Assembly: GCA_934725525.1 (NCBI GenBank)
Contig: CAKVCG010000015.1
Coordinates: forward strand, 1 to 19,346
Length of the DNA stretch: 19,346 bases
Origin: an uncultured Brachyspira sp.
GTDB lineage: Bacteria > Spirochaetota > Brachyspiria > Brachyspirales > Brachyspiraceae
Direction of reading: 5' to 3'
Positions 1-7,660 of the stretch are shown here, one piece after another. The position numbers and the translations under genes are program-made. How positions within the stretch are numbered: position 1 is the stretch's first letter; each line of letters opens with the position of its first letter. The notes under the pieces are model-generated. The model was not told the DNA's origin. It worked only from the letters and a program-made list of their open reading frames with translations, and did no database searches.

Positions 1-20
1 ATGACATGACATGACATGAC
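1..20. repeat. Pentanucleotide tandem repeat (ATGAC)x4 at the window edge
   Basis: Four perfect copies of ATGAC occupy the first 20 bases, and the array may continue to the left of the window. It falls inside the start of the possible minus-strand ORF. A five-base unit is not a multiple of three, so slippage changes the reading frame. No stop codon arises inside the array in any frame, and each frame reads the same five-codon cycle (Cys-His-Val-Met-Ser). Confidence 0.8.
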
Positions 21-66
21 AATCGTTTATACAGTATTCCAATTTACAATATTTTTCGTTAACCAT
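1..66 (-). CDS. Possible 5' end of an unrecognised protein, running off the left edge
   Basis: A minus-strand frame opens with ATG at 66-64 and stays open for 22 codons to the window edge. It reads MVNEKYCKLEYCINDCHVMS and then Cys-His. A GAGGAAAG ribosome-binding sequence lies about ten bases upstream, and two TTGACT-type promoter candidates lie further upstream on the same strand. The peptide is cysteine-rich and has no signal peptide; I do not recognise it. The last seven visible codons consist of a 5-bp tandem repeat (unit TGTCA on this strand), so gain or loss of a unit would shift the frame. Too little is visible to be sure it is a gene. The ribosome-binding site and promoter candidates are the main support. 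Confidence 0.35.
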   Translation of the reverse strand, partial: MVNEKYCKLEYCINDCHVMSCH

Positions 67-364
67 TTTATTACTTTCCTCAAATCTCTACCAATAAGAT
101 AATAAAATTTTTTAAAAAGTCAAATTCTTTTTTACTTAATAATCGTTGCGCTTTAATAATTATTATATTATTAATATAATAAATTTATATATAAAAGTCA
201 ACCAATTTTTTCATTTTTCCAATATTTAGTATCGTATTTTTGAAGAAAATAAAATTATCGTTAATAAAAAATTTCTATATTGACAAATAAAACCTTTTAA
301 GTAAAATAAATACGATAAAAAATAATAAATTTTATTAAATATATTTTGAAACGGAATAATTTAT
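67..364. other. Divergent intergenic region upstream of cysS
   Basis: About 300 bp of very AT-rich DNA with no convincing gene. It holds a plus-strand promoter for cysS (280-307) and minus-strand promoter candidates for the left-edge ORF. One is TTGACT 201-196 with TATATT 178-173 (17-bp spacer). The other is TTGACT 123-118 with TATCTT 101-96 (16-bp spacer). I see no RNA gene or terminator hairpin in it. Confidence 0.5.
280..307 (+). promoter_or_regulatory. Sigma-70-type promoter of cysS
   Basis: A perfect TTGACA at 280-285 is followed after 16 bp by TAAAAT at 302-307. Transcription would start near 314, giving a leader of about 50 bases before the cysS ATG at 365. There is no T-box-sized leader. 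This is a sequence match only. Confidence 0.55.
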
Positions 365-1786
365 ATGATAGAAATAACATTTTATAATTCGCTTACGAGA
401 GAAAAAGAAATATTTAAGCCGATAAACGATAAAAAAGTCGCAATGTATTCCTGCGGTCCTACGGTTTATAATTACGCTCATATAGGAAATTTTAGAGCTT
501 ATATTTTTAGCGATTTGGTTAGAAGAGTATTGGAAGATTTTGGATACGAAGTAAAATTGGCTATGAATTTAACCGATGTTGACGATAAAACGATTAAAAA
601 CTCAAAAGAAAATAATATTTCGTTAAACGAATATACGAAAAAATATAAAGACGCTTTTTTTGAAGATATAAAAACTCTAAAAATAAAATCCGCCGATATT
701 TATCCTTCCGCGACGGAACATATAAAAGAAATGATAGAAATCATAGAATTGTTAAAAAAAAACGGACATACTTACGAAGTTGACGGTTCTACCTATTTTA
801 AGATTAGCACATTTAGCAAATACGGGGAGCTGGCAAATTTGGATAAACAGGAATTACTCGAAGGAGCATCGGGAAGAGTTTCGAGTGACGAATACGATAA
901 AGAAAACGCGAGCGATTTTGTTTTGTGGAAAGCTTATGCCGAAGAAGACGGCGATGTTTATTGGGATTCTCCTTTCGGCAAGGGAAGACCTGGATGGCAT
1001 ATAGAATGTTCGGCTATGAGCAGTAAATATTTGGGCAAGCATTTCGATATTCACACTGGCGGAGTCGACAATAAATTTCCGCATCATGAAAACGAGATAG
1101 CGCAAAACGAAGCGGCTTTCAAAGAAAAATTCGTTAATTATTGGCTTCATTGCGAGCATTTGATAGTTGACGGAGAGAAAATGTCGAAATCAAAAGGAAA
1201 TTTCTACACTTTAAGAGATTTGCTTGATAAAGGTTTATCTCCCGAAGCCATAAGATATTCGCTTATGAGCGCGCATTATAGAAAACAATTAAATTTTACA
1301 ATCGAAGGAATAAATCAATCTCAAAGCGCAATCGACAGAGTTAACGATTTAATTTTTAGATTGAAAGATATTGACAATAATAACGATAACGAAGCGAATA
1401 AAAAAATATTGAAAGAAATAAAAGAAGCGAATGAAAAATTTTCCGAGTCGATTTATAACGATTTAAATGTTTCGGAAGCTCTCGGAATATTCTTTACTTT
1501 GATTAAAGATATAAATGTTTCTTTTAATTCTATAAATATCGAAACTAGAGATAGAACGATTAAATTTATAGAAAGAGTAAATAATATAATAAATTGTTTT
1601 AATATGACGGGAGAAAATAAAAATTCAGATATTGACGAAGAGGCTATTAATAAACTTATAGAAGAGAGGGTCGCCGCAAAAAAAGAAAAAAATTATTCCA
1701 AAGCGGACGAAATAAGAAATAATCTTTTGTCTATGGGTATAGAAATAATGGACACTCCTCAAGGCGTTAAATGGAAAAGGAAATAA
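365..1786 (+). CDS. cysS: Cysteinyl-tRNA synthetase
   Basis: Class I aminoacyl-tRNA synthetase that activates cysteine with ATP and charges tRNA-Cys in the cytosol. At 473 residues it is full length for the bacterial family. The HIGH signature appears as HIGN (39-42) and the KMSKS loop is intact at 272-276. The four zinc ligands that read cysteine in this family are all present: Cys30, Cys215 (in GWHIECS), His240 and Glu244 (in HHENE). The C-terminal part carries the usual helical DALR-like region and the Lys-rich tail that contacts the anticodon. It starts at an ATG with only a weak ribosome-binding site. A YprB-like exonuclease gene begins 10 bp after its stop and is probably co-transcribed. 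Nothing suggests damage; the identification is secure. Confidence 0.97.
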   Translation: MIEITFYNSLTREKEIFKPINDKKVAMYSCGPTVYNYAHIGNFRAYIFSDLVRRVLEDFGYEVKLAMNLTDVDDKTIKNSKENNISLNEYTKKYKDAFFEDIKTLKIKSADIYPSATEHIKEMIEIIELLKKNGHTYEVDGSTYFKISTFSKYGELANLDKQELLEGASGRVSSDEYDKENASDFVLWKAYAEEDGDVYWDSPFGKGRPGWHIECSAMSSKYLGKHFDIHTGGVDNKFPHHENEIAQNEAAFKEKFVNYWLHCEHLIVDGEKMSKSKGNFYTLRDLLDKGLSPEAIRYSLMSAHYRKQLNFTIEGINQSQSAIDRVNDLIFRLKDIDNNNDNEANKKILKEIKEANEKFSESIYNDLNVSEALGIFFTLIKDINVSFNSINIETRDRTIKFIERVNNIINCFNMTGENKNSDIDEEAINKLIEERVAAKKEKNYSKADEIRNNLLSMGIEIMDTPQGVKWKRK

Positions 1787-1796
1787 AATAAAAGTA

Positions 1797-2660
1797 ATGG
1801 ATTTGGTAAAAAGAAGTTTTCAGCATATAGAAGGAATAAGCTCTAAAAAAGAAAAACTATTATGGGAAGAGGGCGTTATCGATTGGCAGGACGCTATAGA
1901 CAATATAGATTATTACGCTATGCCGAAAAGTATAAAATATGTTTTGAAAAAAGAACTTCCAAAATCGATTTATAATTTTAATTCTAAAAATTACAATTAT
2001 TTTATAAAAAATTTTCCAAATAAAATACTTTACAGATTATATCCTATACTTACGAATAAAACGGTCTTTTTAGATATTGAAACTACGGGACTAAAACCTT
2101 CCGCCGCCGATATTACCGTTATAGGATGTTATGACGGAAAAGAGATGAAAGTTTTTGTGTATGGAATAAACGAAAAAGAATTTTTAGATTATATTAAAGA
2201 TTATTCGATAATCGTCACTTTCAACGGCTCTTGTTTCGATATTCCTTTTTTGGAAAATTATTTTGAAACCGATATAAAATGCGCTCAAATAGATTTAAGG
2301 TTTTTACTCAAAGATTTGGGATATAGCGGAGGATTAAAAAAAATAGAGCATGAAGTCGGACTTAACAGAGGAGACGATATGGAAGGAGTAAACGGCTACA
2401 CGGCGGTTTTACTTTGGAATTATTATAAAGAAACGAAAGATAAAACGGCTATAGATTCTTTGATTCATTATAATCTGCTCGACACTATTAATTTGGAGCA
2501 TCTTTTATGTTTTGCCTATAATAAATACGCCGAAATGTATAAAACTAAACTTTTGGAATATAGAAAATTGCCCGTTATAGAAAATTATAAACCAAATAAA
2601 AAACTTATCGACTATTTGCATAAAAATCCTTACAAATATGTCCCTAAAAGCGAAAGTTAA
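1797..2660 (+). CDS. YprB-like DEDD 3'-5' exonuclease (RNase H-like fold)
   Basis: Predicted metal-dependent nuclease of the YprB / RNase_H_2 family, a DnaQ-like exonuclease fold; the substrate is not known. The N-terminal 50 residues contain a helix-hairpin-helix-like stretch (FQHIEGISSKKEKLLWEEGV, 8-27) of the kind that precedes this domain in YprB relatives. The DEDD residues are visible: Asp93 and Glu95 (in FLDIETTGL), Asp148 (in FNGSCFDIPF) and Asp229. Tyr225 four residues before Asp229 gives the DEDDy form YxxxD. At 287 residues it is shorter than Bacillus YprB, lacking the C-terminal helical-repeat extension. It follows cysS by 10 bp and is likely in the same transcript. Its stop codon overlaps the stop of the convergent dehydrogenase-like gene by 4 bp (shared TTAA). 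Confidence 0.82.
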   Translation: MDLVKRSFQHIEGISSKKEKLLWEEGVIDWQDAIDNIDYYAMPKSIKYVLKKELPKSIYNFNSKNYNYFIKNFPNKILYRLYPILTNKTVFLDIETTGLKPSAADITVIGCYDGKEMKVFVYGINEKEFLDYIKDYSIIVTFNGSCFDIPFLENYFETDIKCAQIDLRFLLKDLGYSGGLKKIEHEVGLNRGDDMEGVNGYTAVLLWNYYKETKDKTAIDSLIHYNLLDTINLEHLLCFAYNKYAEMYKTKLLEYRKLPVIENYKPNKKLIDYLHKNPYKYVPKSES

Positions 2661-3808
2661 TAAGCTTGTTCCAATATATTAATTATGGATTCTTGATTCA
2701 TAGACCTTGGCAATTTATCCATACCGCTATAACTTAAAGCGAGTTCCGACACTTTATCAAATTTGCTTCTATCTATATTTATCTCGTTTAATCTCATAGG
2801 CAAATTAATATCTTGCTGTATTTTTTTAATATATTGCTCCGATTGAATCGCTATCTCTATCGGAGTCATCTCTTCGTTAATATCTTCTATAAAATCCGCC
2901 AATGCATTATATTTATTTGGAGCCATCGCTATATAATATTCCATAACATAGGGTAGCATTATAGAGCATACTATAGATTTATTTACCGAATAAACGCTAT
3001 TAAGAGCTATAGACAAAGCCCTTATAGCTCCCAAATTACCATTGCATGCCGAAGCCGCACATAGCATATTAGCCATAGCCATAGAGCTTATATTGTCGAT
3101 ATTCGAACTATCTACTATCAGTTTATTGATTCCGCCTATACTCGTTTTCATAGCGTATTTAATCAGAGGCTCGTTTAGAATATTTAAAGTATTGCTCATA
3201 TATATGTCAAACGATAGGGCAAAAACCGAAAGAGCACTGCTTATCGAATATTTTACGGGAACGGTTTCGTAAAGAATCGGGTCTATAATACAGTCTTTAA
3301 CATATATATTTGAATCGGCGCATTCTTTATAAACTTCGTCATATTTATCGTATAGATACATTCCAAAAGTTATTTCGGATAGCGAACCCAATATAGTTGG
3401 CACGGATATTACCGGTAAAGGTTTATGATATACGGGCTGCCCGTTGACATAATCGGATGATTCTCCGCTGTTGGTAACCACTACGGAAGCCCCCTTTGCG
3501 GTATTTTGAACTTTAAAACCTCCCAACGCCACTATACAATCCGCTTTACTGTATCGAACCAAATTTGCTATTATATCAGCGGCGTCGCTCGAATTGGTTG
3601 AATTTACTTCGGAGTAAACAATTGTATTAATAAAATCGTCTTTTAATTTGCTTACTATCTGGTCTACCAACCCTATTTGATTAAAAGAACTTCCGTCCGT
3701 CACGATTATCGCGCGTCCCCCGTATTGTTTTATAGTGTCGGATAAAGCGTTAAGCGAATTTGCTCCAAATATTATTTTAGTCGGTATTTTAAATTCTATT
3801 ATATCCAT
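2657..3808 (-). CDS. Iron-containing alcohol dehydrogenase family protein, metal ligands lost
   Basis: The 383-residue length and overall pattern match group III (Fe-dependent) alcohol dehydrogenases: IPTKIIFGANSL near the N-terminus, a Rossmann-like part, then a helical domain containing MLPYVM (284-289). The catalytic residues do not match. Against remembered FucO numbering, ligands Asp196, His200, His263 and His277 fall on Phe196, Phe200, Arg263 and Lys277, and the active-site His267 falls on Ile267. The ungapped stretch 262-289 makes this alignment solid. The nucleotide-binding GGGSxxD reads GGFKVQN (96-102). The reading frame is intact over its whole length and has its own promoter, so this looks like a maintained non-catalytic or repurposed protein, not a decaying gene. 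Family membership is confident. Alcohol dehydrogenase activity is doubtful; a structural, ligand-binding or regulatory role is an inference. Confidence 0.85.
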   Translation of the reverse strand: MDIIEFKIPTKIIFGANSLNALSDTIKQYGGRAIIVTDGSSFNQIGLVDQIVSKLKDDFINTIVYSEVNSTNSSDAADIIANLVRYSKADCIVALGGFKVQNTAKGASVVVTNSGESSDYVNGQPVYHKPLPVISVPTILGSLSEITFGMYLYDKYDEVYKECADSNIYVKDCIIDPILYETVPVKYSISSALSVFALSFDIYMSNTLNILNEPLIKYAMKTSIGGINKLIVDSSNIDNISSMAMANMLCAASACNGNLGAIRALSIALNSVYSVNKSIVCSIMLPYVMEYYIAMAPNKYNALADFIEDINEEMTPIEIAIQSEQYIKKIQQDINLPMRLNEINIDRSKFDKVSELALSYSGMDKLPRSMNQESIINILEQAY

Positions 3809-3814
3809 TTCCTA

Positions 3815-3865
3815 AACAATCTATTATAATTATAAATATATTATATTTTCGGAATATAGATTGTT
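3815..3865. promoter_or_regulatory. 10-bp inverted repeat around the dehydrogenase-like gene's promoter
   Basis: AACAATCTAT (3815-3824) is repeated as its exact complement ATAGATTGTT (3856-3865), 31 bp apart. The right arm overlaps the -35 box of the minus-strand promoter, and the left arm lies just after the expected transcription start and 6 bp before the ATG at 3808. This is either a two-site operator or a stem of the 5' leader. The placement favours protein binding, since only one arm would lie wholly in the mRNA. Confidence 0.45.
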
Positions 3866-3867
3866 AA
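3840..3867 (-). promoter_or_regulatory. Promoter of the dehydrogenase-like gene
   Basis: On the minus strand, TTAACA (3867-3862) and TATAAT (3845-3840) are separated by 16 bp. The transcript would start near 3833, about 25 bases before the ATG. This suggests that the gene is expressed separately from the upstream threonine aldolase gene. Confidence 0.5.
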
Positions 3868-3908
3868 TTTTTAATCGCTATTTCAATAATTATAAGAACT
3901 TTGACGAA

Positions 3909-4931
3909 TTAAAATTTTATGGATTTTATAATATCGCAAGCTTCGTTCACTTCTTTAATCGATATGTCTCTATGAGTTACAAATCTAACTTTATAATCCC
4001 CAAAAGAACTCGCTTTAATTCCCTTATTTTGCAATTTTGAGATTATATAATCCGACTTTTTAATCGTATCGGCTATAACTATATTCGTTTCAACATTATT
4101 GATTTGAACCGCCCCGAAACCCGATTCTATTATAGTTTTCGCTATCTTTTTAGCTTTTATATGGTCTTCTTCCAAAGAATCTATATTGTTTTTAAGAGCG
4201 TATATTCCCGCAGCCGCCATTAAGCCTATCTGTCTTAAACCTCCGCCTATTAATTTTCTAATTCTAAAGGCTTCGTCTATAAATTCCTTTTTACCGCAAA
4301 TCATAGCTCCCATAGGCGCTCCGAGTCCTTTAGATAAACAAAAAGTTATTGAATCCGTATTCGAAGCTATATCTTTAACCGAAGTTTTTGAAGAAATAGA
4401 AGCGTTAAAGACTCTCGCCCCGTCCATATGCAAATGTATATTTTTCGATTTAACAAACTTATATAATTCTTTTAATATATCGATTTTATAAACCGAACCG
4501 CCATGTCTGTTATGGGTGTTTTCAATTTCGACTATATTAATTTTAGTCATATAATAAGGCTGTTCTTTAAAATAGTTTTCTATTGTCTTTTTGGTTAAAA
4601 TTCCTCTATCCGCCTTAACGGTTAACGGCATTATTCCAGCGAGCGAAGAAGCTCCCCCAAGTTCGTAATGCATAATATGAGATTCTTCATCCAAAAGCAT
4701 CTGCTTTGTTTTAGAACCTAATATTAAAAGAGGAATTAAATTTCCCATAGTTCCGCTTGCAACGAATATTGATTTTTCCTTTCCCGTAATTTCCGCCGAC
4801 ATTTCCTGAAGTTTATTTACCGTGGGGTCTTCCATATAAACATCGTCTCCGCACTCGGCTTCGTATATGGCTCTACGCATTTCATCGCTCGGTTTTGTGA
4901 TTGTATCCGTTCTTAAATCGTAAATTTTCAC
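3909..4931 (-). CDS. ltaE: Low-specificity L-threonine aldolase (PLP enzyme)
   Basis: Fold-type I pyridoxal-phosphate enzyme that cleaves threonine or allo-threonine to glycine and acetaldehyde; cytosolic. At 340 residues it is full length. It begins with the family hallmark YDLRTDTITKPSDEMR (4-19), followed by GDDVYMEDPTVN (28-39), the SGTMGN cofactor loop (59-64), ENTHNRHGG (137-145), HMDGAR with Asp170 and Arg173, and the Schiff-base lysine Lys201 in CLSKGLGAPMG. The start is GTG (4931-4929), chosen because GGGAG lies six bases upstream and no better in-frame ATG is present. It is divergent from pyrR across 175 bp. The symbol follows the E. coli name; the specificity for the L-threo form is not visible in the sequence. 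Confidence 0.92.
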   Translation of the reverse strand: MKIYDLRTDTITKPSDEMRRAIYEAECGDDVYMEDPTVNKLQEMSAEITGKEKSIFVASGTMGNLIPLLILGSKTKQMLLDEESHIMHYELGGASSLAGIMPLTVKADRGILTKKTIENYFKEQPYYMTKINIVEIENTHNRHGGSVYKIDILKELYKFVKSKNIHLHMDGARVFNASISSKTSVKDIASNTDSITFCLSKGLGAPMGAMICGKKEFIDEAFRIRKLIGGGLRQIGLMAAAGIYALKNNIDSLEEDHIKAKKIAKTIIESGFGAVQINNVETNIVIADTIKKSDYIISKLQNKGIKASSFGDYKVRFVTHRDISIKEVNEACDIIKSIKF

Positions 4932-5041
4932 AAATTACTCCCAACATTCAAAAATTCTAAATTCATACAAATATTATATCATATACGATTATTTTTTCCA
5001 TAAACTAAATAAAAATATAAATAGTATTCAAATCTATTATA

Positions 5042-5070
5042 TTGATTTTTTTATCTTTAAAAATTATAAT
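5042..5070 (+). promoter_or_regulatory. Promoter of pyrR
   Basis: TTGATT (5042-5047) and a perfect TATAAT (5065-5070) are separated by 17 bp. The transcript would begin near 5077, leaving about 30 bases before the start codon and including the AAGGAGG ribosome-binding site at 5093-5099. That leader is too short to hold a PyrR-controlled attenuator. Confidence 0.6.
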
Positions 5071-5106
5071 CGAAAAAATATATAATTTTTTTAAGGAGGA
5101 TACATA

Positions 5107-5634
5107 ATGAGAATTTTACTAAAATCCGAAGAGTATGACAAGGTTCTCCCAAGATTAGCGGCCGAAATAATAGAAAAAGAAAATATAGATAAATTGGCGA
5201 TTGTCGGTATTAGAAGAAGAGGAGATTATTTGGGTATAAGATTAAAAAAACTTATAGAAGAAAAAGTTAATATAGATTTGCCTATTGGAGCGATAGATAT
5301 TAATTTGTATAGAGACGATTTATCGACGCTTTCGGAGTTCCCAGAAATAAAAGAAACCGACATACCGTTTGATATAACGGGAAAAAGTATCTTATTGGTG
5401 GACGATGTGCTTTATACGGGAAGAACGATAAGAGCGGCTTTGAACGCTTTATTCGAATACGGACGCCCGCAGAGAGTGTCTTTACTCGTTTTGATGGATA
5501 GATTCGGAAGGGAACTTCCAATATCGGCAAATTATATAGGCTTGGCTTTGAATGTCCCTAAAGAACAATATGTGTCCGTCCGAGTAAAAGAATTGGAAGG
5601 TGAAGATATGATTCTATTAAAGGATAGAAGTTAG
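5107..5634 (+). CDS. pyrR: PyrR: uracil phosphoribosyltransferase / pyrimidine regulator
   Basis: Type I phosphoribosyltransferase fold, 175 residues, the usual PyrR size. In Gram-positive bacteria the family binds pyr mRNA to control attenuation and also makes UMP from uracil and PRPP. Visible marks are GIRRRGDYLG (34-43), the PRPP loop LLVDDVLYTGRT (96-107) and LMDRFGRELPISANYIG (129-145), which matches PyrR and not UPP-type enzymes. A strong AAGGAGG site lies seven bases before the ATG. It stands alone: no pyr biosynthesis gene lies nearby, and its stop is only 5 bp from the stop of the convergent acidic-protein gene. The short leader argues against self-attenuation. Whether it regulates RNA here or acts only as an enzyme cannot be read from the window. 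Confidence 0.93.
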   Translation: MRILLKSEEYDKVLPRLAAEIIEKENIDKLAIVGIRRRGDYLGIRLKKLIEEKVNIDLPIGAIDINLYRDDLSTLSEFPEIKETDIPFDITGKSILLVDDVLYTGRTIRAALNALFEYGRPQRVSLLVLMDRFGRELPISANYIGLALNVPKEQYVSVRVKELEGEDMILLKDRS

Positions 5635-5639
5635 TAAAC

Positions 5640-7658
5640 TTATTCCCCGAACTTTCTAAAAAGATTGGAATAAATATCGTAGAATTCCGTCTTAGAAAAT
5701 TCATTTAAATTTTCCTGCGGTAATTTTTCGACTATATTTTTAAAGTATGAAAATAATTTTCTAAATTTACTTATATCGTTTTCGGATAAAAGTAAATCAT
5801 GCTTATGTTCGTATTCGCCGTTTTTATTAATAAGCTGATTTTCATTGTTAAACAATTTTTCCGCAAAGTCTAAATCAATTTGGGTTATCTCGCCGTCAAA
5901 ATCGTCTTTATCATCCTCGCTTTTATCGGATTTTTCGTTTATTAAAACCGAATCGTCGTTATTTAAGCTGAACTCTTCTTCAACTTTGGCATTTAAATCC
6001 GCATTCTCTTTTTCAGTTTCGTATAATTCTTTTTCTTCGGGCATTATATACTCCTTTGCTTTTGAAAGCTCGTCAACATCTATAGAGTCAAAATCCGCTA
6101 TGGATGTTAATCGGTTGGCATTATTATAGTTATTTTTTTTATCTTTATTCCCATTAATAGAAATAAGCTCAATTCCCTCTTCCGGTTCTTTTCCTAATAT
6201 AAAATTTTCCAATATATTAAAATCGTTTTCGTCAATCTCTTTAATATCGTCTAAATTCAATTCTTTTAATATTATACTGGAGTTATTTATATCGTCTTCA
6301 TAATATTTATTTTTATTTTGCTGAAGTATATCGTCAAAAATGCTTTCTTCTTCCGCACTCAACTCTCCAATTATTTCAAGCTTACTCAAAGCTTCTTCTT
6401 TTTTTTTTAATTCGTTTTTAGCCATTTCCAAAGGCGTATATTCCATATTAATATCTTCGGGTTCTTCGATTAAATAAGCGTCATCTCCCAAATAATCCCT
6501 ATACATTTTTTCCTCTTCGGCGCTTAATTCGTCCGTTATATTGGAATTATCTAAAACCTCGTCATTAACTTTATTTTTCTCGGTTTCTTGGAGAGATTTT
6601 ATATAATCTTCATGCATCTTTTTGAATTTAATTATATAGTCCTCGGTTTTTTCTTCTTCTTTTACATCTTCGCTTATACGCTCTATTATGTCGCTATTAT
6701 TTAATCTTTCTTCCCCTTCTTTTTTTATCTCCGATTCTTTATTATTTTCTTGGAGAGATTTTATATAATCTTCATACATCTTTTTGAATTTATTTATATA
6801 GTAATCGGTTCTTTTTCGCTCTTCCTCTTCTTTATTTATATGAGAGTCTATAATTTCCGCATTATCTTCTCTATTATTTTCTATCGTTTGTTCTTCTAAT
6901 AAAAAATTATCTTTTCTCATATTATTACTCGACGCTTTTATAATATTTTCTTTAGATTCATTATTTTCATTTTCGTCAATATAAACGGAATAATCCCTCT
7001 CTTCGTCTATATTTTCATCTTTCGTCAACAAATCCAATTCGTTTCCCGACAACTGTATAATTTCGTCATTGGAATTAATGCTTTTAATATAATCGTTTTC
7101 GTCTATATAATCCACATTATCTATAGAAGGCACAACAACCTCTTTATTTTCGTAATTTAAAATTTCATCCTCTTTCTTTAAATTATCTTCTTCCATTAAA
7201 TCTATTTCTTTCATATTTTCAATATCATTCGTATTCGTATTCATATCAAGTTTTTCGGAATTATTTTTATAAATATCATTGTCTTTGTCGCCAAAAATCG
7301 CGTTTTCTAAATTAAAATCTTCCGCATATTCGATATTCGTTAAATCGTTTTCGGTTAAACCTATATTATCTTCCAAATTATCGCTCAAATTGTCTTCATT
7401 TATCATATCTTCAGTTTTGTCGGTTTCATTAGCCTCAATCATATCGGCAATATTATCTTTTGTAATACTATTTTCATTTAAATCCAAATTAGAATTATTA
7501 TTTATATTTATATATTTATTCGTATCGTCTTCTTTATCGATTAAAATTGTAGGGAATTCGTTTTCTTTCACTTTAATATTTTTACCGAGCATACTGTCGA
7601 GTCGATATTCGTCTATTGAAATATCTTTATTAAAAACGCTTACAAAATCTTTTTTCAT
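5640..7658 (-). CDS. Large acidic, low-complexity protein with internal repeats
   Basis: I do not recognise a family. The 672 residues are dominated by Asp, Glu, Asn, Lys and Ile, with no signal peptide and no membrane segment, so it is probably cytosolic. Much of residues 40-280 looks disordered. Two near-copies of a helical unit, FKKMYEDYIKSLQE (291-304) and FKKMHEDYIKSLQE (345-358), lie 54 residues apart. A second repeated phrase, ELSAEEEKMYRDYL (377-390) and ELSAEEESIFDDIL (432-445), lies downstream. The C-terminal 50 residues (LLLSENDISKFRKLFSYFKN onward) are less biased and may be a folded helical tail. The gene starts 2 bp after the stop of the SLBB gene, with GAAGAG as a likely ribosome-binding site inside that gene's last codons, so the two are probably translationally coupled. 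A scaffold or peptidoglycan/divisome-linked role would be speculation. Confidence 0.75.
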   Translation of the reverse strand: MKKDFVSVFNKDISIDEYRLDSMLGKNIKVKENEFPTILIDKEDDTNKYININNNSNLDLNENSITKDNIADMIEANETDKTEDMINEDNLSDNLEDNIGLTENDLTNIEYAEDFNLENAIFGDKDNDIYKNNSEKLDMNTNTNDIENMKEIDLMEEDNLKKEDEILNYENKEVVVPSIDNVDYIDENDYIKSINSNDEIIQLSGNELDLLTKDENIDEERDYSVYIDENENNESKENIIKASSNNMRKDNFLLEEQTIENNREDNAEIIDSHINKEEEERKRTDYYINKFKKMYEDYIKSLQENNKESEIKKEGEERLNNSDIIERISEDVKEEEKTEDYIIKFKKMHEDYIKSLQETEKNKVNDEVLDNSNITDELSAEEEKMYRDYLGDDAYLIEEPEDINMEYTPLEMAKNELKKKEEALSKLEIIGELSAEEESIFDDILQQNKNKYYEDDINNSSIILKELNLDDIKEIDENDFNILENFILGKEPEEGIELISINGNKDKKNNYNNANRLTSIADFDSIDVDELSKAKEYIMPEEKELYETEKENADLNAKVEEEFSLNNDDSVLINEKSDKSEDDKDDFDGEITQIDLDFAEKLFNNENQLINKNGEYEHKHDLLLSENDISKFRKLFSYFKNIVEKLPQENLNEFSKTEFYDIYSNLFRKFGE
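6584..6802. repeat. Direct repeat inside the acidic-protein gene
   Basis: The stretches 6584-6640 and 6746-6802 are nearly identical over 57 bases and offset by exactly 162 bp (54 codons), so the reading frame is kept. They encode the two FKKM(Y/H)EDYIKSLQE helices. The high DNA identity, compared with the diverged sequence between the copies, suggests a recent duplication or gene conversion. Confidence 0.75.
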
Positions 7659-7660
7659 AA

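Noticed and set aside
854..1159. Minus-strand open frame of about 100 codons inside cysS
   Set aside because: It lies wholly within the zinc-site region of a clear synthetase gene and has no protein-like features of its own.
3042..3272. Plus-strand open frame inside the dehydrogenase-like gene
   Set aside because: Shadow of a full-length, family-matched gene on the other strand; no start signal.
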